34,542 nucleotides of DNA from Streptococcus gallolyticus (GTDB taxonomy: Bacteria; Bacillota; Bacilli; Lactobacillales; Streptococcaceae). This document shows positions 24,066 to 33,168 of this stretch, in pieces (position 1 is the stretch's first letter; every line of letters starts with the position of its first letter). The notes under the pieces are model-generated. The model made no database searches. It saw only the letters and a program-made list of their open reading frames with translations, and was not told where the DNA came from. Position numbers and translations under genes: made by a program. The stretch is from contig NZ_NETH01000020.1 in the NCBI RefSeq assembly GCF_003337175.1, positions 1 through 34,542 of the forward strand, given 5' to 3'.

Positions 24066-25133
24066 ATGTCAGAATTATTTTCAAAAATTAAAGAAATTAC
24101 AGAACTTGATAGTATTGCAGGATACGAGCATAGCGTTCGTAACTATCTTCGTTCAAAAATCACACCGCTCGTTGATGACGTACAAACTGACGGTCTTGGT
24201 GGTATTTTTGGTATTAAAAACTCTGCTGCTGAAAATGCACCACGCATCATGGTTGCCGCTCACATGGACGAAGTTGGTTTCATGGTCAGCGACATCAAAG
24301 CTGACGGTACCATGCGTGCTGTTGGTATTGGTGGGTGGAATCCTTTGGTACTAAGCTCACAACGTTTTACTCTTTACACACGTGACGGTCGCGCCATTCC
24401 AGTCGTTTCTGGTTCTGTTCCACCGCATTTCCTTCGTGGAGCAAATGGCTCTGCTGCTCTTCCAAAAATCGATGACATCATTTTCGATGCTGGATTTACA
24501 GACAAAGCTGAAGCAGAATCATTTGGCATTCTTCCAGGCGACATCATCGTCCCAAAATCTGAAACCATTCTCACAGCCAACCAAAAAAATGTTATCTCTA
24601 AAGCTTGGGACAATCGCTTCGGTGTGCTTATGGTAACCGAATTGCTTGAAAGTCTTAAAGGGCAAAAACTTGCTAACACTCTGATTGCTGGTGCTAATGT
24701 TCAAGAAGAGGTTGGTCTTCGCGGCGCACACGTCTCTGCCACAAAATTCCAACCAGACCTCTTCTTTGCTGTTGATTGTTCACCTGCTGGTGACATTTAT
24801 GGTAACCAAGGTAAAATTGGCGACGGAACACTTTTCCGTTTCTACGATCCAGGACATATCATGTTAAAAGATATGCGTGATTTCTTACTCACAACCGCTG
24901 AAGAAGCTGGTATCAAATATCAATATTATGCTGCCAAAGGGGGAACAGATGCTGGTGCTGCTCACCTCAAAAATAGTGGTATCCCATCAACAACTATCGG
25001 TGTCTGTGCGCGTTACATTCATTCACACCAAAGCCTTTATGCTATGGATGACTTCTTGCAAGCGCAAGCCTTCCTTCAAGCCATTGTTAAAAAATTAGAC
25101 CGTTCAACTGTTGACCTCATCAAAAAATACTAG
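24066..25133 (+). CDS. pepA: Glutamyl aminopeptidase, M42 family
   Basis: Cytoplasmic two-metal aminopeptidase of 355 residues that releases N-terminal Glu/Asp from peptides. Metal ligands and catalytic residues are visible: VAAHMDEVGF (His66, Asp68), KAWDNRFG (bridging Asp), NVQEEVGLRGA (Glu pair), FAVDCSPAGD, and RYIHSHQSLYAMDD near the end (His ligand). The length is normal for lactic acid bacterial PepA. It is divergent from DUF4651; GAGG lies 8 nt before the ATG, and a TAAAAT box is just upstream. Confidence 0.95.
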   Translation: MSELFSKIKEITELDSIAGYEHSVRNYLRSKITPLVDDVQTDGLGGIFGIKNSAAENAPRIMVAAHMDEVGFMVSDIKADGTMRAVGIGGWNPLVLSSQRFTLYTRDGRAIPVVSGSVPPHFLRGANGSAALPKIDDIIFDAGFTDKAEAESFGILPGDIIVPKSETILTANQKNVISKAWDNRFGVLMVTELLESLKGQKLANTLIAGANVQEEVGLRGAHVSATKFQPDLFFAVDCSPAGDIYGNQGKIGDGTLFRFYDPGHIMLKDMRDFLLTTAEEAGIKYQYYAAKGGTDAGAAHLKNSGIPSTTIGVCARYIHSHQSLYAMDDFLQAQAFLQAIVKKLDRSTVDLIKKY

Positions 25134-25192
25134 AAAGGAGCTAGGGGACTCAGGTCATTAAGCAACTCTTTTGCACTCCCCCTTATCTTACT
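25133..25192 (+). promoter_or_regulatory. proC 5' region: distant ribosome-binding site with hairpin spacer
   Basis: GAAAGGAGCTAGGG (25133-25146) overlaps the end of pepA and is identical to 14 nt upstream of purB. GGGGA (25144-25148) can pair with TCCCC (about 25178-25182), and GCAA/TTGC forms an inner stem. No Shine-Dalgarno is found within 30 nt of the ATG at 25193, so folding of the spacer may be needed to bring the AAAGGAG near the start. Confidence 0.5.
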
Positions 25193-25963
25193 ATGAAAAT
25201 TGGATTTATCGGCGTTGGAAAAATGGCAACTGCCATTATCAACGGACTTAACACAACATCGCACGATATCATCATTTCAGGTTCTTCGCTTCCTCGCTCA
25301 CGCGAAATCGCAGAGCAGCTTGAAGTTGAAGCAGCTCTTTCACACCAAGAACTCATTGACCAATCTGATTTGGTTATCCTTGGTATCAAACCACAGATGT
25401 TTGATCTAGTCCTTTCTGAGCTTCACTTCCACCAACCCATTCTTTCAATGGCAGCAGGGGTAACATTGGAACGCCTTGGCAAATTAACAGACCCAAATCT
25501 GCCATTAATTCGTATCATGCCAAACCTCAATGCCCAAATTCTAAAAAGTACAACAGCGATTTGTACCAATGACAACGTTTCTGCAGAACTCCTAGCAACC
25601 GCCAAAGAAATCACTGACAGTTTTGGCTCAACCTTTGACATTCCTGAAAAAGACTTTGATACTTTCACAGCTCTTGCAGGCTCTAGCCCAGCTTACATTT
25701 ACCTCTTTATTGAAGCTCTTGCCAAAGCTGGTGTCAAATATGGTATTCCAAAAGAAAAATCACTCGATATCGTGACACAAACGGTCCTTGCTAGTGCTGA
25801 AAATCTTCTTCAAGGTTCCGACAGCCCATATGACTTGATTGATAAAATCTCAAGCCCTGGTGGAACAACCATCGCAGGACTTCTCGACCTTGAAAAAACA
25901 GGCTTGACAGCAAGTGTCATTTCAAGTATCGATGCCACTATTGATAAAGCAAAAGCTTTGTAA
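25193..25963 (+). CDS. proC: Pyrroline-5-carboxylate reductase
   Basis: Last step of proline synthesis, NADPH-dependent reduction of pyrroline-5-carboxylate; 256 residues. The dinucleotide fold begins MKIGFIGVGKMATAIINGL. ILGIKPQMF and the C-terminal signature SSPAYIYLFIEALAKAGVKYGIPKEKS...SPGGTTIAGLLDLE are intact. It lies 59 bp after pepA on the same strand and probably shares transcripts with it. There is no normal ribosome-binding site (see the 5' region entry). A strong terminator follows. Confidence 0.95.
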   Translation: MKIGFIGVGKMATAIINGLNTTSHDIIISGSSLPRSREIAEQLEVEAALSHQELIDQSDLVILGIKPQMFDLVLSELHFHQPILSMAAGVTLERLGKLTDPNLPLIRIMPNLNAQILKSTTAICTNDNVSAELLATAKEITDSFGSTFDIPEKDFDTFTALAGSSPAYIYLFIEALAKAGVKYGIPKEKSLDIVTQTVLASAENLLQGSDSPYDLIDKISSPGGTTIAGLLDLEKTGLTASVISSIDATIDKAKAL

Positions 25964-25995
25964 ATTTTAAAAAACGCCTCTACGGCGCTTCAAAT

Positions 25996-26032
25996 AAAAG
26001 ACAAACCCCTAAAATGAGGTTTGTCTTTTTTA
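25996..26032 (+). terminator. Strong terminator after proC
   Basis: AAAAGACAAACC (25996-26007) pairs with GGTTTGTCTTTT (26018-26029) and ends in TTTTTT. The symmetry lets it also serve purB on the minus strand. Confidence 0.9.
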
Positions 26033-26074
26033 CTAACTATAGTAACTGGCAAAAAGACCAATTTTTTATTTACA

Positions 26075-27373
26075 TTAATCTCCTAAACCGATACGGTTAA
26101 AGATTTCATCAACACGTTTCGTGTAGTATGATGGGTTGAACAAGTCATCGATTTCTTCTTGTGTTAAACGTGAAGTGACTTCTTTATCAGCTTCAAGAAG
26201 TGGTTTGAAGTCAACTTGGTTATCCCAAGAATAAGCTGTCTTAGGTTGAACAAGGTCATAAGCTTGTTCACGTGTCATTCCTTTTTCAATCAATTTAAGC
26301 ATTACACGTTGGCTGAAAATAAGACCAAAAGTAGACCCCATGTTGCGAATCATGTTTTCTGGGAAAACAGTCAAATTTTTCACGATATTTCCAAAACGGT
26401 TAAGCATGTAATCAATAAGGATTGTAGTATCTGGTGAAATAATACGTTCAGCAGATGAGTGAGAGATATCACGTTCATGCCAAAGTGACACGTTTTCGTA
26501 AGCTGTTAGCATATGACCGCGAATAACACGTGCAAGACCTGTCATATTTTCTGAACCGATTGGGTTGCGTTTGTGAGGCATAGCTGAGCTACCTTTTTGC
26601 CCCTTAGCGAAGAATTCTTCAACTTCACGTTGTTCAGATTTTTGCAGACCACGGATTTCAGTTGCCATACGTTCAATTGATGTTGCAATGCTAGCAAGAA
26701 CTGCAAAGTATTCTGCATGAAGGTCACGTGGAAGAACTTGTGTTGAAATTTCTTGTGCACGAATACCAAGTTTTTCACACACATAAGCTTCAACAAATGG
26801 TGGAATGTTAGCGAAGTTACCAACAGCACCTGAGATTTTACCAGCTTCAACACCAGCAGCAGCGTGTTCAAAACGTTCGATGTTACGTTTCGTTTCACTG
26901 TACCAAGTTGCCAATTTCAAACCAAAGGTAGTTGGCTCAGCATGGACACCGTGAGTACGTCCCATCATGATTGTAAATTTATGTTCTTTAGCTTTGTTAG
27001 CAATGATTCCAAGGAAATGATGCAAATCTTTGCGGATGATGTCATTAGCTTGTTTGTAAAGGTAACCATATGCTGTATCAACAACGTCAGTTGATGTCAA
27101 GCCATAGTGCACCCATTTACGTTCTTGCCCAAGACTTTCAGAAACTGCACGAGTGAATGCCACAACGTCGTGACGTGTTTCTTGTTCAATTTCCAAAATA
27201 CGGTCAACGTCAAAGCTTGCATTGGCACGGATTTTAGCGACGTCCTCTTTAGGAATTTCTCCCAATTCAGCCCAGGCTTCGTCAGCCAAAATTTCAACTT
27301 CAAGCCAAGCTTTGTATTTGTTTTCTTCACTCCAAATTGCCGCCATCTCAGGGCGTGAATAACGATCGATCAT
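26075..27373 (-). CDS. purB: Adenylosuccinate lyase
   Basis: Enzyme of 432 residues acting twice in purine synthesis (SAICAR to AICAR, adenylosuccinate to AMP). Fumarase-superfamily signature [21 protein letters not shown] is present, with [11 protein letters not shown] and [13 protein letters not shown] upstream. The N-terminus is [27 protein letters not shown]. There is no Shine-Dalgarno close to ATG 27373; an AAAGGAG lies 45 nt away beyond a 9-bp hairpin. It is the last gene of the purine cluster, near comR and proC. Confidence 0.97.
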   Translation of the reverse strand: MIDRYSRPEMAAIWSEENKYKAWLEVEILADEAWAELGEIPKEDVAKIRANASFDVDRILEIEQETRHDVVAFTRAVSESLGQERKWVHYGLTSTDVVDTAYGYLYKQANDIIRKDLHHFLGIIANKAKEHKFTIMMGRTHGVHAEPTTFGLKLATWYSETKRNIERFEHAAAGVEAGKISGAVGNFANIPPFVEAYVCEKLGIRAQEISTQVLPRDLHAEYFAVLASIATSIERMATEIRGLQKSEQREVEEFFAKGQKGSSAMPHKRNPIGSENMTGLARVIRGHMLTAYENVSLWHERDISHSSAERIISPDTTILIDYMLNRFGNIVKNLTVFPENMIRNMGSTFGLIFSQRVMLKLIEKGMTREQAYDLVQPKTAYSWDNQVDFKPLLEADKEVTSRLTQEEIDDLFNPSYYTKRVDEIFNRIGLGD

Positions 27374-27457
27374 GTTTAAGATATTAAGGGCGTTAAGCGA
27401 ATACAGTTAACACCCTAGCTCCTTTCCTTTTTTTAGTTATATCAATAAAATAACTAA
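27374..27457 (-). promoter_or_regulatory. purB 5' region: distant ribosome-binding site, hairpin and palindrome
   Basis: On the minus strand GAAAGGAGCTAGGG (27426-27413) is followed by a stem of GGGTGTTAA (27415-27407) with TTAACGCCC (27396-27388), one wobble, and then 14 nt to the ATG. The AAAGGAG is also well placed for a six-codon frame, GTG at 27413 reading MLTVFA and stop. Further upstream TTAGTTAT (27433-27440) and ATAACTAA (27450-27457) form a perfect palindrome without a T-run, a possible operator. Confidence 0.55.
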
Positions 27458-27462
27458 CACAA

Positions 27463-27687
27463 TTAATTAAAATCTTCCTTACCAATTTCAACAGATGGAT
27501 AGTGAGGTAAAGTTGTTAAATCTGTATCAAGTGGTAAATCATAAACAACAAGGTAATCATTGGGGTACTTATTTGTCAGTTCTGCCATTTTTTCAGAAAT
27601 ACGAGACTTATCAGAAGAAGCAAAAACGACTTCAACGATAGCTTTCTCAGCATTATCAATATAAGCATGAACAATGATTTTCAGCAT
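27463..27687 (-). CDS. Small conserved protein in the purine cluster
   Basis: A 74-residue soluble protein beginning MLKIIVHAYIDNAEKAIVEVVFASSDKSR, with alternating beta strands and helix, ending VEIGKEDFN. GGAGG sits 4-5 nt before ATG 27687; the longer reading from 27756 overlaps purK and lacks a site. It lies between purK and purB, so it probably travels with purine synthesis, but I recognise no domain and assign no function. Confidence 0.8.
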   Translation of the reverse strand: MLKIIVHAYIDNAEKAIVEVVFASSDKSRISEKMAELTNKYPNDYLVVYDLPLDTDLTTLPHYPSVEIGKEDFN

Positions 27688-27706
27688 ATTTCCTCCGATT
27701 AACACT

Positions 27707-28798
27707 TTAAAAATCCATTCCTTCCCCCATTTCCGCAATGGTATCTGGTTCATCACTAAACAAAGTCATGTGTCCCATTTTGCGGTTATGTTTTGCCTCT
27801 AGTTTACCATAAAGGTGGAGGTGAGCGCTAGGATTTTCTTGCACATAAGCTTGTGCTTTTTCCATGTGTTGTCCAAGAACATTCAGCATAATAGCTGGTT
27901 GATGGAGATGAATTTTTGGAAGTGGCAAGCCGAGAACTCCCAAAATATGTGTGTCAAATTGTGAAAAATCACAGGCTTCAATTGAATAGTGTCCTGAATT
28001 ATGGGGACGTGGTGCCATTTCATTGACGATAATATCATCAGGTGTCGCAAACATTTCGACACAAAGTGTACCAGACAAGTCCAGTTTTTCAGCAATTTGA
28101 ACAGCCATAGCCTGCGCTTTTTGAGCAAGTTCATCAGAAATGCGAGCTGGTACAATTGTTTTAGATAAGATATTATTGCGATGAATATTTTCTTGTACTG
28201 GAAAAACGGTCATATCCTTGCCATTTCCTGAAACAATCACTGAAATTTCAAGGTCAAAATTCACAAATTCTTCCAAAACACATTCGCAAGAATTGGCTAA
28301 TGTGTTAGCGTCAGCTAAGTTTTCAACTGATTTGATCACGATTTGACCATGACCATCATAACCGCCAGTTGCTGTTTTTAAAACGTATTTCTTAGATAAA
28401 TCAATATCCTCAAGGTCAAGACTTGATGTGACGACCTTGTACGGTGCTACTTTCACACCTGCTGTTTTAGCTAGAAAGTCTTTTTCAAAGATACGGTTTT
28501 GCGAAATACGAAGCAAATCAGTTCCTTGCGGTAATTGCCCTTCCTTGACAACCGCATCCAAAGCATCCGCATCAACATTTTCAAACTCATAAGTGAGCAC
28601 ATCGCAGCGTTTTGCTAGTTCACGCATAGCCTCAACATCATCGTAAGGTGCCACAATCATATCACTCACACGTGAAGCTGGGCAATCTGCTGTGGGGTCC
28701 AAAGTAACCACTTTATGTCCCATATAGATAGCTGAAATAGCCATCATTTGCCCAAGTTGTCCACCACCGATAATACCGATTGTTTTAGTCGAGTTCAT
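27707..28798 (-). CDS. purK: 5-(carboxyamino)imidazole ribonucleotide synthase
   Basis: ATP-grasp enzyme of 363 residues that carboxylates AIR at nitrogen in purine synthesis. It has [28 protein letters not shown] at the N-terminus, the ATP-binding [14 protein letters not shown], and [18 protein letters not shown]. Start MNSTKTIG at 28798 overlaps the purE end by 14 bp, with GGAGG upstream inside purE. The longer in-frame start at 28837 lies deeper in purE and is less likely. Confidence 0.95.
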   Translation of the reverse strand: MNSTKTIGIIGGGQLGQMMAISAIYMGHKVVTLDPTADCPASRVSDMIVAPYDDVEAMRELAKRCDVLTYEFENVDADALDAVVKEGQLPQGTDLLRISQNRIFEKDFLAKTAGVKVAPYKVVTSSLDLEDIDLSKKYVLKTATGGYDGHGQIVIKSVENLADANTLANSCECVLEEFVNFDLEISVIVSGNGKDMTVFPVQENIHRNNILSKTIVPARISDELAQKAQAMAVQIAEKLDLSGTLCVEMFATPDDIIVNEMAPRPHNSGHYSIEACDFSQFDTHILGVLGLPLPKIHLHQPAIMLNVLGQHMEKAQAYVQENPSAHLHLYGKLEAKHNRKMGHMTLFSDEPDTIAEMGEGMDF

Positions 28799-29273
28799 CT
28801 GTTGAAGCCTCCGCAACTTTACCTTGCTCAAGTGCAAAGTTTTCTAATTTTTCTGCCAATTCAGTATCTTCAATTGCCAAAATACGAAGAGCTGCTAGGG
28901 CAGCATTAGTTGCTCCTGACTCTCCGATAGCCATAGTTGCCACAGGTACTCCGCCAGGCATTTGAACGATTGAATAAAGCGAATCCAGTCCGCTAAGCGC
29001 ACGTGTCCTCACAGGAACACCAATAACTGGAAGTGTCGTTTTAGCTGCGACCATACCAGGCAAATGAGCAGCACCACCAGCACCAGCAATAATCACCTTA
29101 ATACCACGCCCCCGTGCTTCTTCGGCGTGTTTAAACATCAAATCTGGTGTACGATGTGCAGAAACAACTTTCTTTTCATACGCCACACCAAATTGATCAA
29201 GTACCTCTGCTGTTTTTTTCATGGTAGCCCAATCAGATTTACTACCCATGATAACTGAAATTAATGGTTTCAT
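28785..29273 (-). CDS. purE: N5-carboxyaminoimidazole ribonucleotide mutase
   Basis: Partner of PurK, a 162-residue mutase. It shows [12 protein letters not shown] at the N-terminus, the active-site [11 protein letters not shown], and [28 protein letters not shown]. The class I length and the presence of purK agree. Its ATG shares a base with the stop of the upstream gene (TAATG), with GGAA just before, indicating coupled translation. Confidence 0.97.
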   Translation of the reverse strand: MKPLISVIMGSKSDWATMKKTAEVLDQFGVAYEKKVVSAHRTPDLMFKHAEEARGRGIKVIIAGAGGAAHLPGMVAAKTTLPVIGVPVRTRALSGLDSLYSIVQMPGGVPVATMAIGESGATNAALAALRILAIEDTELAEKLENFALEQGKVAEASTDELD

Positions 29274-29722
29274 TATTTTCCTTCCAATTGTTTTATATCT
29301 TCAACATCAACAACATGATAGCAAAGTTCTTTTAATTTTTGAGCAAATAGCCCACTACCTGCCACTTTTTGTCCAGAAAAGTTTCCATCATAGACTTGAT
29401 TAACACCACATGACGGACTGCGTGATTGTAAAATGGCTAAATCAATTGACTTTCCAGCCATTTCATCTAGACAACGTTTAATGCCCTTTTCAAACATCTC
29501 ATTATAACAATTACCAGCAACATCAACAACACGACCGTCACGCAATTCAACTGGTTCTCGTGGTGTAGGCAAACCTGCTAACACTTCTGGACAAACAGCT
29601 ATCACCTCTTTGTCAGCAACATAATCTACAAGGGCTTGATTGTAATTATAACCTCCGTTATACTGACATCTTTCGCCCAAAAGACAAACGCTGACTAAAA
29701 TACATTTTGGCTTAACGTCCAA
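29273..29722 (-). CDS. DUF523-family protein inside the purine operon
   Basis: A protein of about 149 residues with the DUF523 pattern: [39 protein letters not shown], and [17 protein letters not shown], in which cysteines at three places suggest metal or cofactor binding. Biochemical role is unknown. No ATG fits the conserved start. A TTG at 29722, with GGAAG 9 nt upstream, overlaps the purD end by 11 bp and gives the usual length. It sits between purD and purE and is coupled to purE by TAATG. Confidence 0.75.
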   Translation of the reverse strand: MDVKPKCILVSVCLLGERCQYNGGYNYNQALVDYVADKEVIAVCPEVLAGLPTPREPVELRDGRVVDVAGNCYNEMFEKGIKRCLDEMAGKSIDLAILQSRSPSCGVNQVYDGNFSGQKVAGSGLFAQKLKELCYHVVDVEDIKQLEGK

Positions 29723-30974
29723 TAGCTTTGCTTCCGATATCGTTTCGATAGAAAAGACCTGTTGTGTCTTGAGTTGCAAGTTCAGCATAGATAACATCTT
29801 GTACTGATTTAACATCTTCCTTAGTTGTTACCAACATGTAAACCCGACCACCATTTGAAAGAAGTGCTTTATCATCAGCAAATTTAGCACCTGCATAGTA
29901 AGTGATAAGATCACCTGACGTTTTCTCAGGAAGGCGGACACCTTTTTCATAAGCAACTGGATAACCTTCTGAAGCCACAACAACACCAAGAGTGACCCCT
30001 TTGTCTGTCCAAGTAATTTCTGGAGCTTTGCCATCTAAAATGTCAGTGATATTTTGAGCAAAATCAGATGTCAAACGTGGTAAGATAACTTGGGTTTCAG
30101 GGTCACCAAAACGTGAGTTAAATTCGATAACTTTTGGACCATCAGCTGTCAAAATAAGTCCTGCATAAAGAACACCAAGATATGGACGCCCTTCCGCAGT
30201 CATACCATTAAGAACTGGCTTCACAATTGTTTCTACAGCTGTGTCAACAACGCTTTGTGGTAAATGTGGAACTGGTGCATAAGCTCCCATACCACCAGTA
30301 TTAGGACCTTTATCGTCATCAAAAGCACGTTTGTGGTCTTGTGCAGTTGGCATGATATAGAATTTATCACCATTAACAAAGGCAAATAATGAAAATTCTT
30401 CACCATCAAGAAATTCTTCAATGACCACACGCGCACCAGAATCACCAAATTTATTGTCAAGCAACATTTCATGTGCTGCTTCGATTGCTTGTTCTACTGT
30501 TTCGGCAACGACAACACCTTTACCAAGCGCCAAACCGTCAGCCTTAACAACAATTGGTGCACCGTGTGCTTCAATATAGCTCTTTGCTTGCTCAAAATCT
30601 GAGAAAGTGCCGTAAGCAGCTGTTGGAACATGGTATTTAGCCATGATTGATTTAGCAAAATCTTTAGACAATTCAAGCTCTGCAGCTGCTTTACTTGGTC
30701 CAAATGCTTTCAAACCAGCAGCATTAAAATCATCAACGATTCCTGCAGCCAAAGCATCATCAGGTCCGATAAATGTCCAAGCAATATCATTAGCTTTCGC
30801 AAAATCAATCAGCTTAGAATGTTCGGAAATACCGATATTTACCAAATCAAGTCCATCAAGTGTCATGCCATCATTACCAGGTGCTACAAAAACCTGATTC
30901 ACTTGAGGAGATTCCAACAACTTCTTAGCAATAGCGTGCTCTCGCCCACCAGAGCCAACAACTAAAAGTTTCAT
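29712..30974 (-). CDS. purD: Phosphoribosylamine-glycine ligase
   Basis: ATP-grasp enzyme of 420 residues making GAR in purine synthesis. It begins MKLLVVGSGGREHAIAKKL and contains IVVKADGLALGKGVVVA, the signature FNSRFGDPETQVILPRL and TGGMGAYAPVP. Start 30974 has GAGGT with about a 9-nt spacer; the longer reading from 31013 crosses a small hairpin (GGAGC/GCTCC) in the leader. It is first in purD-DUF523-purE-purK-small gene-purB, with a PurBox promoter upstream. Confidence 0.97.
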   Translation of the reverse strand: MKLLVVGSGGREHAIAKKLLESPQVNQVFVAPGNDGMTLDGLDLVNIGISEHSKLIDFAKANDIAWTFIGPDDALAAGIVDDFNAAGLKAFGPSKAAAELELSKDFAKSIMAKYHVPTAAYGTFSDFEQAKSYIEAHGAPIVVKADGLALGKGVVVAETVEQAIEAAHEMLLDNKFGDSGARVVIEEFLDGEEFSLFAFVNGDKFYIMPTAQDHKRAFDDDKGPNTGGMGAYAPVPHLPQSVVDTAVETIVKPVLNGMTAEGRPYLGVLYAGLILTADGPKVIEFNSRFGDPETQVILPRLTSDFAQNITDILDGKAPEITWTDKGVTLGVVVASEGYPVAYEKGVRLPEKTSGDLITYYAGAKFADDKALLSNGGRVYMLVTTKEDVKSVQDVIYAELATQDTTGLFYRNDIGSKAIGR

Positions 30975-31066
30975 AAGTAAAAATACCTCAGTACAAACAT
31001 CACAGGAGCCCAAGCTCCAAATTCAACAAAGTACGCAAAAATATATTTTACGAATTATATAAATAC

Positions 31067-31090
31067 ATTATAACATATTTGTTCGGAAAT
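31067..31090 (-). promoter_or_regulatory. purD promoter with PurBox
   Basis: On the minus strand ATTTCCGAACAAAT (31090-31077) matches the PurR-binding PurBox (AWWWCCGAACWWT). A TGT-extended -10 TATAAT (31072-31067) follows. The box fills the spacer, so PurR would act directly on this promoter. The remaining gap, 31091-31300, shows only a GCAGAA/TTCTGC hairpin near 31225-31240 and no gene. Confidence 0.8.
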
Positions 31091-31322
31091 TATCGCAATT
31101 CATACAACAAGTTTGTAAAAAATAATAGAACTACAACAAAAAAGAAGCATCTTGCCGTTTCAAAACACTTCCCTTTCTGACGTTGTCTTATCTAATCTAT
31201 TTTTTAACTAAGAACGCAGAAGACATTCTGCCAGTTCCTCATTCCCATAATATTATTTAGAATGCTACTCACAATCCATTATTTTAAGAACAAGACTCAT
31301 AGATAATGATTCTTGTAGGAGA

Positions 31323-31370
31323 TTATAATCCCCACCAACCAGTTATAACAATTGAAAAAATTTTTAGCAT
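31323..31370 (-). CDS. comS: ComS, precursor of the competence pheromone XIP
   Basis: A 15-residue peptide, MLKIFSIVITGWWGL, encoded just downstream of comR. It has a short basic-hydrophobic start and ends in the double tryptophan that marks type II XIP pheromones; the mature peptide is probably ITGWWGL. A ComR box and a -10 TAAAAT (31412-31407), spaced by 18 nt, stand upstream. The ribosome-binding AAAGG is rather far from the ATG. A hairpin ACAAGA/TCTTGT with T-rich tail follows near 31285-31318. In related streptococci the peptide is exported, cleaved, re-imported by Opp and bound by ComR. Confidence 0.85.
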   Translation of the reverse strand: MLKIFSIVITGWWGL

Positions 31371-31430
31371 CTATCAATTCCAACCTTTCTTATAATTTAT
31401 GATTTTATTTTAACGAAATCTATAAGAAAA

Positions 31431-31454
31431 CAACATGACAAAAATGTCATGTTG
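31431..31454 (-). promoter_or_regulatory. ComR box (ECom box) of comS, overlapping the comR end
   Basis: CAACATGACA (31431-31440), four A, and TGTCATGTTG (31445-31454) form a perfect 24-bp palindrome with the GACA-N4-TGTC core of ComR boxes. It is followed on the minus strand by a T-rich stretch and TAAAAT at 31412-31407, the standard layout. It overlaps the last codons of comR and, with TTTTCTT after it, could double as the comR terminator. Confidence 0.85.
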
Positions 31455-32346
31455 TATCCTTATTCCATTCTTCTATTAATTTACTTTCCAAATAAGTATC
31501 TCCAATTAAGTTAGCAAATAAAATAGCATTGGAGTAAGATTTTTGTGCCGCTAAAAAATCTTTTTTAAATTGTAAATAATATTTCCACTCAACTAAACTT
31601 AAAACTGGGCGTCTTTGAAAATCATGAACACTTGTCATGATAGTGTCACTTTTTATAATAATTCGTTTCATAAAAGATTCTCTATGGAATCGTAAAACCA
31701 AATCTACATTATTTAACAAAACATTATTTAAAACCAAAGAAGTTTCTGGTGAAAGATTTTCTTGATTCAGCAAACACTCCATTAATTCATCATACAAATC
31801 TAAGCTATAGATTCCCTCAAACGATTTAGCAGAAGCAAGGCAAGCAAAATATAAATCTATTAAAATCAAATCATTAATTTGAAAGTTCTTCTTTCGTCTA
31901 ACTTGGTCAAAATAATCATTTAAAATGCCTTCACCAAAATTAACATCATCACTGAAATGAACATCAATCTTCGATTGTAAACAATCAATAATTAAGCGTT
32001 CTTCTTCAGGTATAACTTCATAGTATTTTTCTGAAATTTCATCAAAATAGGACGTTTGTCTCTTAAGACGTTCCTTATCCCCATAAGTTGGTGTTCGTAA
32101 TAGTAAATATTTTAACTCCTTATACCTAGTGGGAAGTTCTAAATTTTTACCATCAGTTAACTCACCAATAGTTACTCCTAATACTTTCGCAATATATCCC
32201 ACCTTATTAAGAGTTGGGACGGATTGTCCTTTTTCAATCCTAGCTAGCTGTCTCACAGATAGTTCTGTTTCATCACCACAGAATTCTTCACGTGAAATCC
32301 CTTTTTTCTCTCTTAATGTACGTACTTTAATCCCAAACTTTTCCAA
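31447..32346 (-). CDS. comR: ComR, Rgg-family competence regulator (type II)
   Basis: A 299-residue regulator, the exact size of ComR. The N-terminal helix-turn-helix is KVRTLREKKGISREEFCGDETELSVRQLARIEKGQSVP, in which SREE.C...ELSVRQLARIEKG is close to the S. thermophilus ComR pattern. The rest is a helical TPR-like peptide-binding region (PTYGDKERLKRQTSYFDEISEKYYEVIPEEERLIIDCL). XIP binding would activate comS and comX. It starts with TTG at 32346 after AGGAG (6-nt spacer). A TGC-extended TAGAAT box lies near 32381-32386. Identity is firm because comS and the ComR box lie downstream. Confidence 0.93.
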   Translation of the reverse strand: MEKFGIKVRTLREKKGISREEFCGDETELSVRQLARIEKGQSVPTLNKVGYIAKVLGVTIGELTDGKNLELPTRYKELKYLLLRTPTYGDKERLKRQTSYFDEISEKYYEVIPEEERLIIDCLQSKIDVHFSDDVNFGEGILNDYFDQVRRKKNFQINDLILIDLYFACLASAKSFEGIYSLDLYDELMECLLNQENLSPETSLVLNNVLLNNVDLVLRFHRESFMKRIIIKSDTIMTSVHDFQRRPVLSLVEWKYYLQFKKDFLAAQKSYSNAILFANLIGDTYLESKLIEEWNKDTT

Positions 32347-32521
32347 CTTAATCTCCTAATTTTAATCTGAATACATATATTCTAGCATACTGTCTCCAAT
32401 TACCAAAATATTTTCATTAAAAAAGTGAATTTTCTAATAAAAAATAGATAAAAAATAACCCAATTTCCCTTTTCTAAGATCATTGGATTAAATCAATATT
32501 AATCAATTATGAAACTTTACC

Positions 32522-33157
32522 TTACAGGAGCATAAGAAGCACTCCCAATGCATTATTGATAAAATGGATAGCTATGGTATACTCCAGTTTCTGTGTCTTA
32601 TGATAAACAACAGCAAGTACCAATCCCATACCACCGTAAATAATCCAACTTCCAATATCAGTCGGCATATGCAAAGAACCAAAAAGCAGAGAACTAAGGA
32701 TAACACCAAGATAAGAATTATTAAAGGTACGTCCTAAGATAAGTCCACGCATAACTGTTTCTTCTACAATCGGTGCAGCAATAACAGTCAATACAATTAA
32801 CAAAAGAGGTGACATTCCAAGCTGCTCAAGTGCTGCTTGGTTTTCTGTATTTGCCCCAAGACCATTTTCTAAAAGTAAAATAATACCACCAATATACTTA
32901 ACGACAGTTAGTACAACAAAGCCTATCAAAACCGTCTTCCAAGCTTGCCAGGTCTTTAATTCCTCTAAATGGTTCAACAGCCCAACTCGCTTAGCAACAT
33001 AGACTGTGAAAACAGCAACTAGCAAAAGAGCTAAAGTAATTAATACAGATTGCCAAAATGGTTGATTTGCCGTAATAAAAGCAGTTGGCAACTGTTCCAG
33101 TAAAATCAATCCTAAGGCCAAAAAGAAATATTTTAAAGCTGTTAAAAATTTTTTCAT
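32522..33157 (-). CDS. CPBP-family intramembrane metalloprotease (CAAX/Abi)
   Basis: A 211-residue polytopic membrane protein with the conserved catalytic motifs of the CPBP family: PIVEETVMRG (Glu132, Glu133, Arg137), LLFGSLHMP (His163) and AIHFINNALG (His, Asn). In streptococci such proteins occur with bacteriocin immunity or in regulatory membrane roles; the substrate here is unknown. GAGGTGATATC supports ATG 33157. It is preceded by a small membrane-protein gene on the same strand that is damaged. No bacteriocin gene is visible nearby. Confidence 0.88.
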   Translation of the reverse strand: MKKFLTALKYFFLALGLILLEQLPTAFITANQPFWQSVLITLALLLVAVFTVYVAKRVGLLNHLEELKTWQAWKTVLIGFVVLTVVKYIGGIILLLENGLGANTENQAALEQLGMSPLLLIVLTVIAAPIVEETVMRGLILGRTFNNSYLGVILSSLLFGSLHMPTDIGSWIIYGGMGLVLAVVYHKTQKLEYTIAIHFINNALGVLLMLL

Positions 33158-33168
33158 GATATCACCTC

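Noticed and set aside
29712-29815. Earlier ATG start for the DUF523 gene
   Set aside because: It would add about 31 residues lying within purD, without a ribosome-binding site and beyond the conserved family start.
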